64,000 bases of DNA from Symmachiella macrocystis (GTDB lineage Bacteria > Planctomycetota > Planctomycetia > Planctomycetales > Planctomycetaceae). Both the position numbers and the translations under genes were made by a program. This document shows positions 44,911 to 52,820 of this stretch, in pieces. Every line of letters starts with the position of its first letter. Positions within the stretch are counted from its first letter, which is position 1. The notes under the pieces were generated by a model. It did no database searches. It was not told the origin of the DNA and was given only the letters and a program-made list of their open reading frames with translations. The stretch spans positions 1,116,001 to 1,180,000 of the forward strand of contig NZ_SJPP01000002.1 of assembly GCF_007860075.1 (NCBI RefSeq), written 5' to 3'.

Positions 44911-45848
44911 GAAGCTCCACCGCTCAAGCTTCGACCTATGCCTCCACGGAGACAGTCGCAATTCCGTTACGCCGACATTGGACCGATCGTATTGCGGATT
45001 ACGTCGAAATCTCCAAACCGCGGATCTCATTTTTCGTTTTGATCTCCGTAGCTGCCGGGTTTCTGCTGGGCGGCAGCGGCGAGTTTCAAGTCTGGACCCT
45101 CGCGAATGCGTTGCTGGGAATCGCCCTGGTGGCGACCGGCTCCAGCGCTTTGAATCAGTACTACGAGCGGGACACCGATGCCCGTATGGAACGGACGCTT
45201 TCCCGCCCCATTCCCTCAGGACGCTTGTCCGCGGGAGAAGTTTTGACGATGGGGCTGGTCAGCGGAATCGTGGGTTGCGTTTATTTGGCACTGTTCGTCA
45301 ACCTGCTGACCGCCGCTTTGGCAGCAGCGACCTACCTGGCCTACACGCTGATTTATACGCCGCTGAAACGGATCTCGACGGTTAACACCGCCGTGGGAGC
45401 TGTGCCGGGCGCACTGCCGCCGGTACTGGGTTGGACGGCAGCCGGCGGAAGTTTAGATTTCAACGCATTTATGATGTTTTCGATTTTGTATTTATGGCAA
45501 TTCCCGCACTTCATGGCAATTGCCTGGTTGTACCGCGATGATTATCGCCGTGCTGGTTTGAAGATGATTCCCGCAGTCGAAGACCGCAAACAGGTCACTG
45601 GATTTGTAGCGGTTGGCTACGCCTTGGCGCTGTTGCCGGTCAGTCTGTTGCCGGGACAAATGGGACTGGCGGGTGATATTTACTTTGTGGTCGCATTGGT
45701 TTTTGGTGTGATCTATCTCTGGACGGCCGTTCGATTCTGCAAAACCGAATCGGTCCGCACAGCCCGACAGTTGCTACTGGCTTCGCTGGCGTATTTGCCG
45801 GCAGTCTGGTTGGCGATGGTGGGCGAACACCTGCATTTATTGAATTGA
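44907..45848 (+). CDS. ctaB: Protoheme IX farnesyltransferase (haem O synthase)
   Basis: A 313-residue UbiA-type prenyltransferase converting protohaem to haem O. The first Asp-rich motif is NQYYERDTDARMERTLSRPI; the second is YRDDYRRAGLKMIP. VEISKPRISFFVLISVAAG opens the first helix. The ATG at 44907 overlaps the ctaA stop (ATGA) and is preceded by AAGGAGG, an ideal Shine-Dalgarno sequence; the frame reaches upstream to 44817 inside ctaA, which is not used. Confidence 0.95.
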   Translation: MRSSTAQASTYASTETVAIPLRRHWTDRIADYVEISKPRISFFVLISVAAGFLLGGSGEFQVWTLANALLGIALVATGSSALNQYYERDTDARMERTLSRPIPSGRLSAGEVLTMGLVSGIVGCVYLALFVNLLTAALAAATYLAYTLIYTPLKRISTVNTAVGAVPGALPPVLGWTAAGGSLDFNAFMMFSILYLWQFPHFMAIAWLYRDDYRRAGLKMIPAVEDRKQVTGFVAVGYALALLPVSLLPGQMGLAGDIYFVVALVFGVIYLWTAVRFCKTESVRTARQLLLASLAYLPAVWLAMVGEHLHLLN

Positions 45849-45978
45849 GAGAACGGTGCCGCCACGACATTGGTAGCACACATTTGCCGTCCCTACATCG
45901 TGTTTGTTCAACGCAATAATTTTTGAGAAACCGTAGGGGTTTTTGGAAACAGTTCAGAACGGTTTAGAAGAAGAACTC

Positions 45979-47016
45979 ATGTCGCATCAATCCGGACACC
46001 CACCATTGAAGATGGGGATCGACATTCCTAATGGAAAATTGGGAATGTGGTTGTTTCTGGGTACGGAAATCATGTTTTTCACGGCCTTCATCGGCAGCTA
46101 CATCGTGCTGCGGATTGGATCCGATGGCTGGCCAACTGATGTGGATGTCACGCACATCCGCATCTGGGCGGGAGGCACGAATACGTTTGTGCTGATCTGT
46201 TCCAGCGTGGCGGTGGTATTCGCCTTAGAAGGCATGCGGAGCAAGGATTTCCAACTCGCCCGCAAATGGCTGTTCGTCACCTTAATACTTTCGTTCGTGT
46301 TTTTAGGCATCAAAAGCTACGAATACTACGGAAAATTCGACCACAACATTCTGCCGGGACAGATCCCCGAGACCAACAGCCAGGCCTTGGCCTTTACTGC
46401 TCGCGACCTCCGCGCTGCGACGGGAATTGATCCTCAAACAGAAAAACTGAAGCGGATGGAAACGCAGATGGCTGAATTGCAAAAGAAGGGGCGTAGCACC
46501 GAGTCGCTGCAGAAACGCATCGACGCGCAAAAAAAAGTCGTCGAAGAGATCACACCGATCGCCAACAAAGTCGTGGCGATCAACGACCGCGTGAAGGCGG
46601 GCACCATCGAACTCGGAGTGGCCGCGGAGCATGGCAAAGATGCGCCGCCAGGACATTCTGCCGCCGAGACCGCGACCACTGAAAAACCGGCAGCCGAACA
46701 TCCTGTCGAAGAGGCGGGCAAATCGACCATGGTTTCCGAAGTCGCCCGACTTCATAAAGAAAACCCAGAGGTGTTTGGCTCAGTTCAAGTACCGCATCCC
46801 ATTAAGTTCGGCAACCTATTCGCATCCTGTTATTTCATCATGACCGGTTTCCATGCGATCCACGTGTTGGTCGGCATGGCCATGTTTATTATGCTGTTGG
46901 CCTACGGCAGCAAATTGGGCTCGCAACATGAAGTGTTTGTCGAGAATGCGGGGCTGTATTGGCACTTTGTCGACTTGGTCTGGATCTTCTTGTTCCCGCT
47001 GCTTTATATTATCTAG
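45979..47016 (+). CDS. ctaE: Cytochrome c oxidase subunit III with a large internal insertion
   Basis: A 345-residue protein from the ATG at 45979 (a TTG at 45943 is in frame). Typical N-terminal helices: GMWLFLGTEIMFFTAFIGSY, TFVLICSSVAVVFAL, WLFVTLILSFVFLGIKSYEY. The C-terminal helices are SCYFIMTGFHAIHVLVGM and WHFVDLVWIFLFPLLYI. Between them, about 140 residues (roughly 132-272) are hydrophilic, with a coiled-coil-like segment and a His/Ala/Glu/Pro-rich stretch; ordinary subunit III has only a short loop here. It stabilises subunit I and O2 access. The insertion would be on the outer side if topology is canonical. Confidence 0.92.
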   Translation: MSHQSGHPPLKMGIDIPNGKLGMWLFLGTEIMFFTAFIGSYIVLRIGSDGWPTDVDVTHIRIWAGGTNTFVLICSSVAVVFALEGMRSKDFQLARKWLFVTLILSFVFLGIKSYEYYGKFDHNILPGQIPETNSQALAFTARDLRAATGIDPQTEKLKRMETQMAELQKKGRSTESLQKRIDAQKKVVEEITPIANKVVAINDRVKAGTIELGVAAEHGKDAPPGHSAAETATTEKPAAEHPVEEAGKSTMVSEVARLHKENPEVFGSVQVPHPIKFGNLFASCYFIMTGFHAIHVLVGMAMFIMLLAYGSKLGSQHEVFVENAGLYWHFVDLVWIFLFPLLYII

Positions 47017-47087
47017 CCCTCCCGTCGCTAATTGATTGACGACTTCAAAACGGACACCTTGGCGGATAATGGCGCGTTTCGCCTCTG

Positions 47088-47531
47088 ATGTCGAAAGAAA
47101 CCAAAGTTATGACCGACGAACATAATGACCATCCTCACGTCCCTTACTGGCGGATATTTGGTTACCTGTGCATCTTCACGGTCGCATCGGTGATTGCCGA
47201 CGTTATGGACTTGAAGGCAATGTACAACATCTACGTGCTCTCCGCTGTGGTGTTGCTCATCTCCTGCTTCAAGGCGTCGTACGTGATGCGGTATTTTATG
47301 CACCTGAAATTCGAAGGGGGTTGGAAATACATCATCCTGCTCCCGACCGTGGTGCTGGCATTGGCGATTCCGTTTGCGCTGGCTTCGGATATCGGCATTC
47401 ACTACTACGATGTCGAGGTGCCGCAGCAAAACACGTTGCTTGAAAAAGAAATCGAGCAGATCGCCAAACAAAAAGCTGAAGAGGAGCACCATCACGGCGA
47501 CGAACCAGCGGAGCATGGCGGCGGTCACTGA
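47088..47531 (+). CDS. ctaF: Cytochrome c oxidase subunit IV family protein
   Basis: A 147-residue protein with three transmembrane segments (YLCIFTVASVIADVM, NIYVLSAVVLLISCFKASYV, YIILLPTVVLALAIPFAL). The motif CFKASYVMRYFMHLKFEGGW is typical of prokaryotic subunit IV. The C-terminal tail is charged and His-rich (EEEHHHGDEPAEHGGGH). ATG at 47088 or 47109; the overlap at the end is TGATG with the ABC gene. Confidence 0.88.
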   Translation: MSKETKVMTDEHNDHPHVPYWRIFGYLCIFTVASVIADVMDLKAMYNIYVLSAVVLLISCFKASYVMRYFMHLKFEGGWKYIILLPTVVLALAIPFALASDIGIHYYDVEVPQQNTLLEKEIEQIAKQKAEEEHHHGDEPAEHGGGH

Positions 47532-48469
47532 TGTCGCATCACTCGGCGGTTGAGATCCACGGATTGGCCCATCGGTATGGAGACCACGCGGCGCTAAGCG
47601 ACGTTTCGTTTTCAGTGGCCGAACAAGAGATCTTTGGCTTGCTCGGCCCCAATGGCGGCGGCAAGACCACACTGTTCCGTCTGCTCTCCACATTGCTGCC
47701 GATTCAAACCGGCACCGTGAATATCTTAGGCGCCGACGTCGCCACGCGGCAAAGCGAAGTCCGCACGCAAATCGGTGTGGTCTTTCAATCCCCTAGCCTC
47801 GACCGCATGCTCACCGTCAGCGAAAACCTGAAACATCAGGGGCACCTGTACGGGCTGCGCGGGTCGGAGTTGCGGCAACGGATTGAGTTGCTGTTAGAAC
47901 GACTGGGCATTGCCAACCGCGCGCGTGACCGCATTGCCTCGCTGTCGGGCGGTTTGCAACGTCGCGTGGAAATCGCCAAAGGACTGTTACATCGCCCGCG
48001 GTTATTACTGCTTGACGAACCAAGTACCGGACTCGACCCAGGGGCCCGCGATGATTTGTGGCGATATTTGCGAGACTTGCGGGACAGCGACGGTGTAACG
48101 GCGGTCGTAACCACACATCTGATGGAAGAAGCCGAACATTGCGATCGCTTGGCGATTCTTGACGAAGGCCGATTGGTCGCCACGGGACGACCAGCCGAAT
48201 TGCGGGCGCATGTTGGCGGCGATTGCATCACGATCACTTCCGCTACACCGGCCGCGCTGGCAGAAACTATAACGGCGCAATTCGACCTGGATGCTGCGGT
48301 CGTGGGCGGGAATGTGCGAATCGAACGGACTGGTGGACATGAATTGGTGCGGGAACTGGTTGAGGCCTTCCCGACAGAGATCAACACCATCACGCTGGGC
48401 AAACCGACGCTGCAGGATGCGTTTATTCACCTGACAGGACATCAATTTTGGGCCAAGGAGGACGCATGA
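47531..48469 (+). CDS. ABC transporter ATP-binding protein (ABC-2 exporter type)
   Basis: A 312-residue ATPase: Walker A LLGPNGGGKTTLFR, Q-loop VFQSPSLD, signature LSGGLQRRVEIAKGLLHRPR, Walker B LLLLDEPSTGLDPG and the switch His TTHLMEEAEH. It belongs to the DrrA/NatA/CcmA-like branch. Start overlaps the subunit IV stop (TGATG); the end overlaps the permease start by four bases. Embedded between oxidase subunit and Sco genes, it may export or insert a cofactor, such as copper or haem, or a lipid for oxidase assembly; substrate unknown. Confidence 0.9.
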   Translation: MSHHSAVEIHGLAHRYGDHAALSDVSFSVAEQEIFGLLGPNGGGKTTLFRLLSTLLPIQTGTVNILGADVATRQSEVRTQIGVVFQSPSLDRMLTVSENLKHQGHLYGLRGSELRQRIELLLERLGIANRARDRIASLSGGLQRRVEIAKGLLHRPRLLLLDEPSTGLDPGARDDLWRYLRDLRDSDGVTAVVTTHLMEEAEHCDRLAILDEGRLVATGRPAELRAHVGGDCITITSATPAALAETITAQFDLDAAVVGGNVRIERTGGHELVRELVEAFPTEINTITLGKPTLQDAFIHLTGHQFWAKEDA

Positions 48470-49326
48470 GCACATCGATTAAGGCGGTCGCCCCCTCCCC
48501 TGCTTCGCCCAAGCTCAACGCGCAGCCGCGCGCGAACTTTTGGCTGCCGATCCTCACGTTGACGCAACGGGAATTGGTCCGTTTTTTTCGGCAACGTACA
48601 CGTGTGATCGGTGCGCTGGTACAGCCGCTCCTGTTTTGGATTCTGTTCGGAGCGGGCCTGAAAGGCTCTTTCCAGGCGCCGCGTTGGGCGACTTGGGAGA
48701 TGAGTTATCAGGAATACTTTTTCCCCGGCGTCGCGGTGATGATTGTGATGTTCACAGCCATCTTCTCCACGATCTCCATCATCGAAGACCGTCGCGAAGG
48801 TTTTCTGCAGGGTGTGCTTGTCGCTCCGATTTCGCGTCTATCATTAGTAATAGGCAAACTGTGCGGTGGGACGGTGTTGGCTGTGTTGCAAGCGGCGCTG
48901 TTTTTGTTATTAGCGCCGACGATGGGAATCGCGTTGTCCCCCACGTTGGCGATTTGCACACTGGCTTGGTTGACGTTGTTGTCGTTTACGCTCACGGCGC
49001 TGGGATTTATCATCGCTTGGCCGATGGAATCGACACAGGGATTCCATGCGATCATGAGCGTGTTTTTGATGCCGATGTGGTTGCTGTCGGGCGCATTTTT
49101 TCCCGCCGGCGAATCGGGTTGGCTCTCCTGGATCATCGCCGCCAATCCGCTGACTTACGGGGTCGCTGGTTTGCGGCGATTGTTGTACTTTAACCGCGAG
49201 ATCCCCGCAGGTAACGGACTGCCCGGTCTCGGCATATCGCTGGCGGTCACTTGTTTATTTTGCGTGGTCTGCGTGGGACTGTCGGTCTATTTGGCAAGTC
49301 GTCGGGTCTCTAAGGATGCCCGGTGA
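48466..49326 (+). CDS. ABC-2 type transporter permease
   Basis: A 286-residue permease with six transmembrane helices (for example VAVMIVMFTAIFSTISIIED, VFLMPMWLLSGAFFPAGE). The segment LVRFFRQRTRVIGALVQPLLFW is the usual N-terminal amphipathic region of the family. ATG at 48466 overlaps the ATPase stop (ATGA). It forms the membrane part of the exporter with the preceding ATPase. Confidence 0.9.
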   Translation: MSTSIKAVAPSPASPKLNAQPRANFWLPILTLTQRELVRFFRQRTRVIGALVQPLLFWILFGAGLKGSFQAPRWATWEMSYQEYFFPGVAVMIVMFTAIFSTISIIEDRREGFLQGVLVAPISRLSLVIGKLCGGTVLAVLQAALFLLLAPTMGIALSPTLAICTLAWLTLLSFTLTALGFIIAWPMESTQGFHAIMSVFLMPMWLLSGAFFPAGESGWLSWIIAANPLTYGVAGLRRLLYFNREIPAGNGLPGLGISLAVTCLFCVVCVGLSVYLASRRVSKDAR

Positions 49327-49363
49327 TTGGTTTACGACTTTTCGAGAAACGTACGGTTTTGCC

Positions 49364-50587
49364 ATGATTTTTGCTCATCAAAAAACGGTTCGCGGAATAG
49401 CGAAGTTCCGCCGGTCGCTGTGGCTGGGACTGACGGCTGCGATGATGCTCTGTGCCTCGATGCCACGCGCCGGTGCGCAGGATGTCGATGTGGAAGTCAT
49501 CGCTCCGGAATCCCCAGGCGACGAGGAAACGATCGTCGAGGACTTCACCTTCACTGAACGGAGTGGCCGGACGGTGACGCGGGCGGATCTGTTAGGAAAA
49601 CCGTGGCTGGCTTGTTTTGTGTTCACGCGCTGTGCCTCAACCTGCCCCAGGGTGACTGCAGCCATGGCCGAGTTGAGCCGCGCGGTCAAGGACACGGACG
49701 TGCAGTTGGTCACGATCACCGTCGACCCCGACCATGATACGCCCGAGGTACTCTCTCGATATGCCGAACAATTCCGCGCCGACCCCGACCGCTGGTGGTT
49801 CGTAACTGGCGATAAAGCGGATACATTTCATCTGCTGCATAACAGTTTCGGCGTGGCCGCTGCCGACAATCCGGACGGCCCACCCGGCTTTCAAGTGATT
49901 CACAGCAACAACATCATGCACGTCGACGCCGAGGGAGAAGTGATCGGCAAATACAACGCCGTGGTGCCTGACGATGTCGTTGCATTGCGGCGCGTGCTGG
50001 TCAACGGAATGGAAACTCCGGAAAATCATCGTTTCGTCAAACCGAAAGCCGGCATTCGGATTGGAGAAGAACCGATGGCGGAAGATTTGGCGACAACCAA
50101 GCCCCCCGCAGCGGAACCATCAGAGGAGCCGGCGGCAGACGAGGAGGACGCGGTTGCCGATATCCCCGATTGGGTCAAGTCGTTGCCGGAAGTGAACGCC
50201 AGCCTGAACAGCTTGGCGACGGTCCTGCTGTTGCTCGGCTACGGTCTGATTCGTGCTCGAAAAATCACCGCCCATCGCAACGTCATGCTCGCGGCGTTTA
50301 GCGTCTCGGTGGCCTTTTTGACCTGTTATCTGATTTACCATTACCACCATCTTTCCAAACCGTTTGGAGGGACCGGCCCGATCCGTACGGTCTATTTCGC
50401 GATCTTGATTACGCATATTTTCCTCGCCGTCCCGGTCCCGTTTCTTGCGGGAATCACTATTTACCGTGGATTGGCTGGTCAGGTCGAAAAACACCGCCGT
50501 ATCGCGAAGATCACCTTTCCGATTTGGCTTTACGTCTCGATCACCGGCGTGATAATATATGTGATGCTGTACCAATGGCCGGTTTGA
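49364..50587 (+). CDS. Sco1/SenC copper chaperone fused to a DUF420 membrane domain
   Basis: A 407-residue protein from the ATG at 49364 (an ATG at 49316 overlaps the permease). Signal peptide (LWLGLTAAMMLCASMPRAGA). The Sco domain (about residues 45-210) has the copper motif CASTCPRV and the third ligand His in VIHSNNIMHVDAEG. An acidic/Pro linker follows. The C-terminal about 140 residues are a DUF420 four-helix domain (LNSLATVLLLLGYGLIRARK, LIYHYHHLSKPFGG, ILITHIFLAVPVPFLAGITI). DUF420 proteins often accompany oxidase assembly genes, but here fused to Sco. The predicted job is delivery of Cu to CuA. Confidence 0.92.
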   Translation: MIFAHQKTVRGIAKFRRSLWLGLTAAMMLCASMPRAGAQDVDVEVIAPESPGDEETIVEDFTFTERSGRTVTRADLLGKPWLACFVFTRCASTCPRVTAAMAELSRAVKDTDVQLVTITVDPDHDTPEVLSRYAEQFRADPDRWWFVTGDKADTFHLLHNSFGVAAADNPDGPPGFQVIHSNNIMHVDAEGEVIGKYNAVVPDDVVALRRVLVNGMETPENHRFVKPKAGIRIGEEPMAEDLATTKPPAAEPSEEPAADEEDAVADIPDWVKSLPEVNASLNSLATVLLLLGYGLIRARKITAHRNVMLAAFSVSVAFLTCYLIYHYHHLSKPFGGTGPIRTVYFAILITHIFLAVPVPFLAGITIYRGLAGQVEKHRRIAKITFPIWLYVSITGVIIYVMLYQWPV

Positions 50588-50619
50588 TTTTCCGGTCGTT
50601 TTTTGAGAAAGAGAATCCC

Positions 50620-50931
50620 ATGTTTCGCAGAATGTCATTCATCGGCCTGTTCGTACTGGCTGCGCTGTTCGCCGGTCCAGTCGTCGAGTCCGCCCAAGCT
50701 TGCCCCAATTGCAAGGAAGGGATCAAGTCCGACGACCAAATGCCGCGCGCCTACCAGTACAGCATTATCTTCATGTTGACCGTCCCGGCGACGATCTTCA
50801 CGGGATTCAGCTACACGTTCTACCGCCTCAGCCAACAAAATGCCGCCAAGCAACAAAGCCTGGATCCGGAAGTTCTGGCGCAGTACGACGAGCGCGTGAT
50901 CACCGCCCTGAAGCAGAATGACCAAGAATAG
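50620..50931 (+). CDS. Small secreted/membrane CxxC protein, last gene of the respiratory cluster
   Basis: A 103-residue protein from the ATG at 50620 preceded by GAGAAAGAG. Signal peptide (FIGLFVLAALFAGPVVESAQ), then CPNCKEG right after the predicted cleavage site, then a transmembrane helix (YSIIFMLTVPATIFTGFSYTF) and a short charged tail. It could bind copper or form a thiol pair during oxidase assembly; inferred from CxxC and context only. 32 bases after the Sco gene. Confidence 0.7.
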   Translation: MFRRMSFIGLFVLAALFAGPVVESAQACPNCKEGIKSDDQMPRAYQYSIIFMLTVPATIFTGFSYTFYRLSQQNAAKQQSLDPEVLAQYDERVITALKQNDQE

Positions 50932-50962
50932 TGCCCAAGCCTGTTTGCTATTCGAGGGGTGC

Positions 50963-50980
50963 GGTGCGTCGCGACGCACC
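50963..50980. repeat. Perfect 18-bp palindrome
   Basis: GGTGCGTCGCGACGCACC is a perfect 18-bp palindrome 31 bases after the last gene of the respiratory cluster. A copy with one mismatch occurs at 22004-22021. In the mRNA it would form a hairpin, but without a T-run. It is also a repeated element of the genome. Confidence 0.7.
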
Positions 50981-51110
50981 TTTCGAGGTAGGACGAGAGA
51001 TTCGCAACACCAGTTTTGGCATCGCCAAAGATATCGCCCGCTTTTGGTACACAAAGCCGATGGGTCCGCTGGGCATCCCCACACACCATTAGACGTCTCA
51101 TGGACAAGCG

Positions 51111-51137
51111 CGGCTCAGCAGGAGCTTCGCCCTCCCG
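51111..51137. repeat. Dispersed repeat (GGGAGGGCGAAGCTC type), copy 2, inverted
   Basis: CGGCTCAGCAGGAGCTTCGC followed by CCTCCCG: the reverse complement of the element at 26645-26671, between convergent genes. Confidence 0.7.
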
Positions 51138-51207
51138 TTTCGCCTAATGGTACAACGCCGCGCGAATCGTGAGCCGAGACGCGTAATTCCACCAGAGACG
51201 GGTCGCC

Positions 51208-52449
51208 CTATTTTTCGGCGATGTCGATTGAGTGTGAAAAGTTACGCAGTCCGAGGACCATTACAAACCCTACCGCCATGATCCCTGCAGCGACAGCGTA
51301 GGGGATGAACATGTCGTCGAGAAAGAGCGAGATGCCGAGCCAGGGGCCGAAGATGCGGGCCAGAGCGGAGAGGCTTTGCCCCAATCCTAATATACCCCCC
51401 TGCTGCGAGGCGGACGTGCCTCGCGATAGCAACGACTGCAGCGACGGCGTGAGTGCCGAGAATCCCACGACGCTCACCGGGAGCACGGCAAACAGCATGC
51501 CGGTCGAACCTTGTTGCCCAGCCAGACCGACCAACAGCAGACCGACGGTCATCAGGATAGCGCCGGCGACGCTCATGCGATATTCGCCCATTCGCGGTAA
51601 CAAGCGGCGGACTAAGACACCCTGGGCGATGGTGAGCACCAAGCCGACATAGGCGAAGATCCAAAAGTTACTGCGCGGCGACATGCCCAGGTTTCTCGTC
51701 AGCAGCGACAAGGTCGATTCAAATTGGGCGAACGCAAACGTGGTGATGAAAATCGTCAGCAGAATCATGCTGATCTTTGGCTGCGATAAGGCGTTTCTTA
51801 AACTGGAGCGATCAAACCAGTGATGCCGGATCGGCGTATTTCCAGGCTCAAGCGATTCTTTCAGCCAAAAGATCGCCGACAACAGTGCCAAGCCCGACAT
51901 CACCGCTGCGACATATCCCGGCGCCGCACTGGGCGGGGCGTTTACCTGATCCGAGACAAACCCGGCGCCAATCAAAGGACCGAACGTAAAGCCAATGCCA
52001 AACGCGGCTCCGATCAGGGCCATTCCCCGCGCCCGTTGTTCCGGACCGGTGACGTCGGCGATGTAGGCCTGAGCTGTGGGTATTGTGGCACCGGCGATTC
52101 CTGCCCCGATTCGCGAGATAAATAACCAGGCCAGCACGCCCAGCCCCAGCAGCGTATCGTCTTTTCCCAACGACGTGGCGTAGCCGAACATGAAATATGA
52201 AATCGTCGATCCGGCCAGCCCTACGATCAAAACCGGGCGACGTCCGATGCGATCGGAGAGGCGGCCCCAGGCGGGGGCGAACAGAAATTGCATCGCCGAA
52301 AACGACGCCATCAAAGGACCAAGCAGATGATCCGCTTCAAAGAACTTGCCGTAACGCGGTAACAACGGCAGCACAATCCCGAAGCCAAGTAGGTCGATAA
52401 AGACTGTGACAAAAATGACACCCAGAGATGCCTTGGAGTGTTTCGACAA
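51208..52449 (-). CDS. MFS transporter, TetA/TCR-type
   Basis: A 413-residue, 12-helix transporter. FVTVFIDLLGFGIVLPLLPRYG and GRLSDRIGRRPVLIVGL (the MFS loop 2-3 motif) are classical for the drug:H+ antiporter-1 (tetracycline resistance) branch. ERARGMALIGAAFGIGFTFGPLIG is the family segment after helix 4. Members export drugs or metabolites; substrate unknown and resistance should not be assumed. Convergent with the respiratory cluster. Confidence 0.88.
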   Translation of the reverse strand: MSKHSKASLGVIFVTVFIDLLGFGIVLPLLPRYGKFFEADHLLGPLMASFSAMQFLFAPAWGRLSDRIGRRPVLIVGLAGSTISYFMFGYATSLGKDDTLLGLGVLAWLFISRIGAGIAGATIPTAQAYIADVTGPEQRARGMALIGAAFGIGFTFGPLIGAGFVSDQVNAPPSAAPGYVAAVMSGLALLSAIFWLKESLEPGNTPIRHHWFDRSSLRNALSQPKISMILLTIFITTFAFAQFESTLSLLTRNLGMSPRSNFWIFAYVGLVLTIAQGVLVRRLLPRMGEYRMSVAGAILMTVGLLLVGLAGQQGSTGMLFAVLPVSVVGFSALTPSLQSLLSRGTSASQQGGILGLGQSLSALARIFGPWLGISLFLDDMFIPYAVAAGIMAVGFVMVLGLRNFSHSIDIAEK

Positions 52450-52623
52450 CGTTTCGCCTCGTGCGAAGGGGGATATTTTTTCACCACGGAGGCTGAAACA
52501 AGGCTGTAGACTCTAGAGATTAGACTGCAGAAATCGTGTTGGTAGCCCAACCCTAAAGCCTACGGTCTATAGCCTACAGCCTTTTTCCTTCACCGTGGTG
52601 AATTATAAAAACAGCTGGCAATC
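52450..52623. other. Intergenic region with repeated CCTA-rich text
   Basis: Contains the low-complexity stretch AAGCCTACGGTCTATAGCC with repeats of GCCTA (52557-52580) and TTCACC/GGTGAA inverted arms at 52589-52602. No protein-like frame apart from the small gene at 52624. Confidence 0.35.
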
Positions 52624-52731
52624 CTAGCCGCCGACGTACCAGACCGCTAGCCAGCATAGTAGGGGAAAGATGACCACGATCAGTATTACTGTGGTGATCG
52701 TGGCGCGGGGATTGTCGGGCCAGCGTGCCAT
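52624..52731 (-). CDS. Small single-helix membrane peptide, 35 residues
   Basis: From the ATG at 52731: MARWPDNPRA, then a strongly hydrophobic stretch TVILIVVIFPLLCWLAVWYV and two glycines before TAG. Positively charged N-terminus and one transmembrane segment. Short and without a clear Shine-Dalgarno sequence, but the pattern is not what random sequence gives. Lies downstream of a terminator-type hairpin on the same strand as the oxidoreductase gene. Confidence 0.45.
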   Translation of the reverse strand: MARWPDNPRATITTVILIVVIFPLLCWLAVWYVGG

Positions 52732-52764
52732 GGGATTCGAATAATCCAGCGGGTGAAAGCAAAT

Positions 52765-52796
52765 GGACCGGGATACCAACGGCGATATCCCGGTCC
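52765..52796 (-). terminator. Terminator-like hairpin, perfect 11-bp stem
   Basis: GGACCGGGATA pairs perfectly with TATCCCGGTCC over a 10-base loop, 24 bases after the stop of the oxidoreductase gene (minus strand). On the minus strand ATTTGCTTTC follows; on the plus strand TTTA. The stem is strong, the T-run poor. Confidence 0.55.
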
Positions 52797-52820
52797 TTTA
52801 AGCCATAAACGTATTTTTGA

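Noticed and set aside
51208-52449. Tetracycline resistance gene
   Set aside because: The protein is TetA-like in fold and motifs, but this branch has many exporters with other substrates and there is no mobile element or resistance context.
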